The notes beneath the pieces are model-generated. The model did not search any database, had not been told where the DNA came from, and saw only the letters and a list, made by a program, of their open reading frames with translations. The translations under genes and the position numbers were made by a program. Shown here in pieces: positions 13,860 through 13,909 of a stretch of 13,909 nt of DNA (position 1 is its first letter; each line of letters begins with the position of its first letter). The stretch is from an uncultured Muribaculum sp. (lineage in GTDB: Bacteria; Bacteroidota; Bacteroidia; Bacteroidales; Muribaculaceae). The stretch covers positions 1 to 13,909 of the forward strand of contig CAJUTE010000059.1 in the NCBI GenBank assembly GCA_910589555.1, written 5' to 3'.

Positions 13860-13909
13860 GGTGCGTTAGTTCAGTTGGTTAGAATACATGCCTGTCACGC
13901 ATGGGGTCA
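13860..13909 (+). tRNA. tRNA-Asp (anticodon GTC), truncated by the window edge
   Basis: The 5' acceptor strand GGTGCGT (13860-13866) is followed by TA, a D-arm GTTC...GAAT (13869-13885) with the GG pair of the D-loop, and an anticodon arm CATGC-CTGTCAC-GCATG (13887-13903). The anticodon GTC (13894-13896) reads Asp codons GAC and GAT. The variable loop begins at 13904 and the T-arm, 3' acceptor strand and any CCA lie beyond the window. Other tRNA genes may follow. Confidence 0.95.

Overview
The window looks like a housekeeping segment of a Bacteroidota chromosome, most likely of the order Bacteroidales (a gut Muribaculaceae-type genome would fit, but the family is inference). Four things support this. 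Several promoters match the Bacteroides-type pattern TTTG-N19/20-TAnnTTTG and no Shine-Dalgarno sequences are evident. The large secreted protein ends in a type IX secretion (Por) sorting tail. Lysyl-tRNA synthetase carries a C-terminal extension, and the RNase H has an N-terminal viroplasmin domain.

Layout, left to right. Positions 1-283 hold no convincing gene; they contain a possible promoter for a gene lying off the left edge and a strong terminator. A minus-strand operon lysS-gpsA-pgi (4374 down to 284) follows, with a 28-nt lysS/gpsA overlap. A 197-nt spacer (4375-4571) contains the serS terminator, a 9-bp tandem repeat and the lysS promoter element. Then come yqeY and serS on the minus strand (6353 to 4572). 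From a divergent intergenic region a plus-strand unit starts: aroK, an alanine dehydrogenase/transhydrogenase-like gene and an RNase H (6493-8845), packed with a 4-nt overlap and a 2-nt gap. It converges on a minus-strand operon for a four-subunit 2-oxoacid:ferredoxin oxidoreductase (korDABC, 11520 to 8858) with its own promoter. A large unidentified secreted protein (13639 to 11720) follows, also with its own promoter. A tRNA-Asp, cut by the right edge, is preceded by a textbook promoter.

The genes serve core metabolism and translation: two class II aminoacyl-tRNA synthetases and a tRNA-Asp, upper glycolysis (pgi), phospholipid backbone supply (gpsA), the shikimate pathway (aroK), R-loop and primer removal (RNase H) and anaerobic ferredoxin-linked 2-oxoacid metabolism (kor).

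I found no defence system, mobile element or CRISPR array. The items most worth a second look are the alanine dehydrogenase-like protein with substituted catalytic positions in the aroK/RNase H unit, the LysRS tail that resembles an RNA polymerase alpha C-terminal domain, the 9-bp tandem repeat upstream of lysS, and the unassigned T9SS-type secreted protein.
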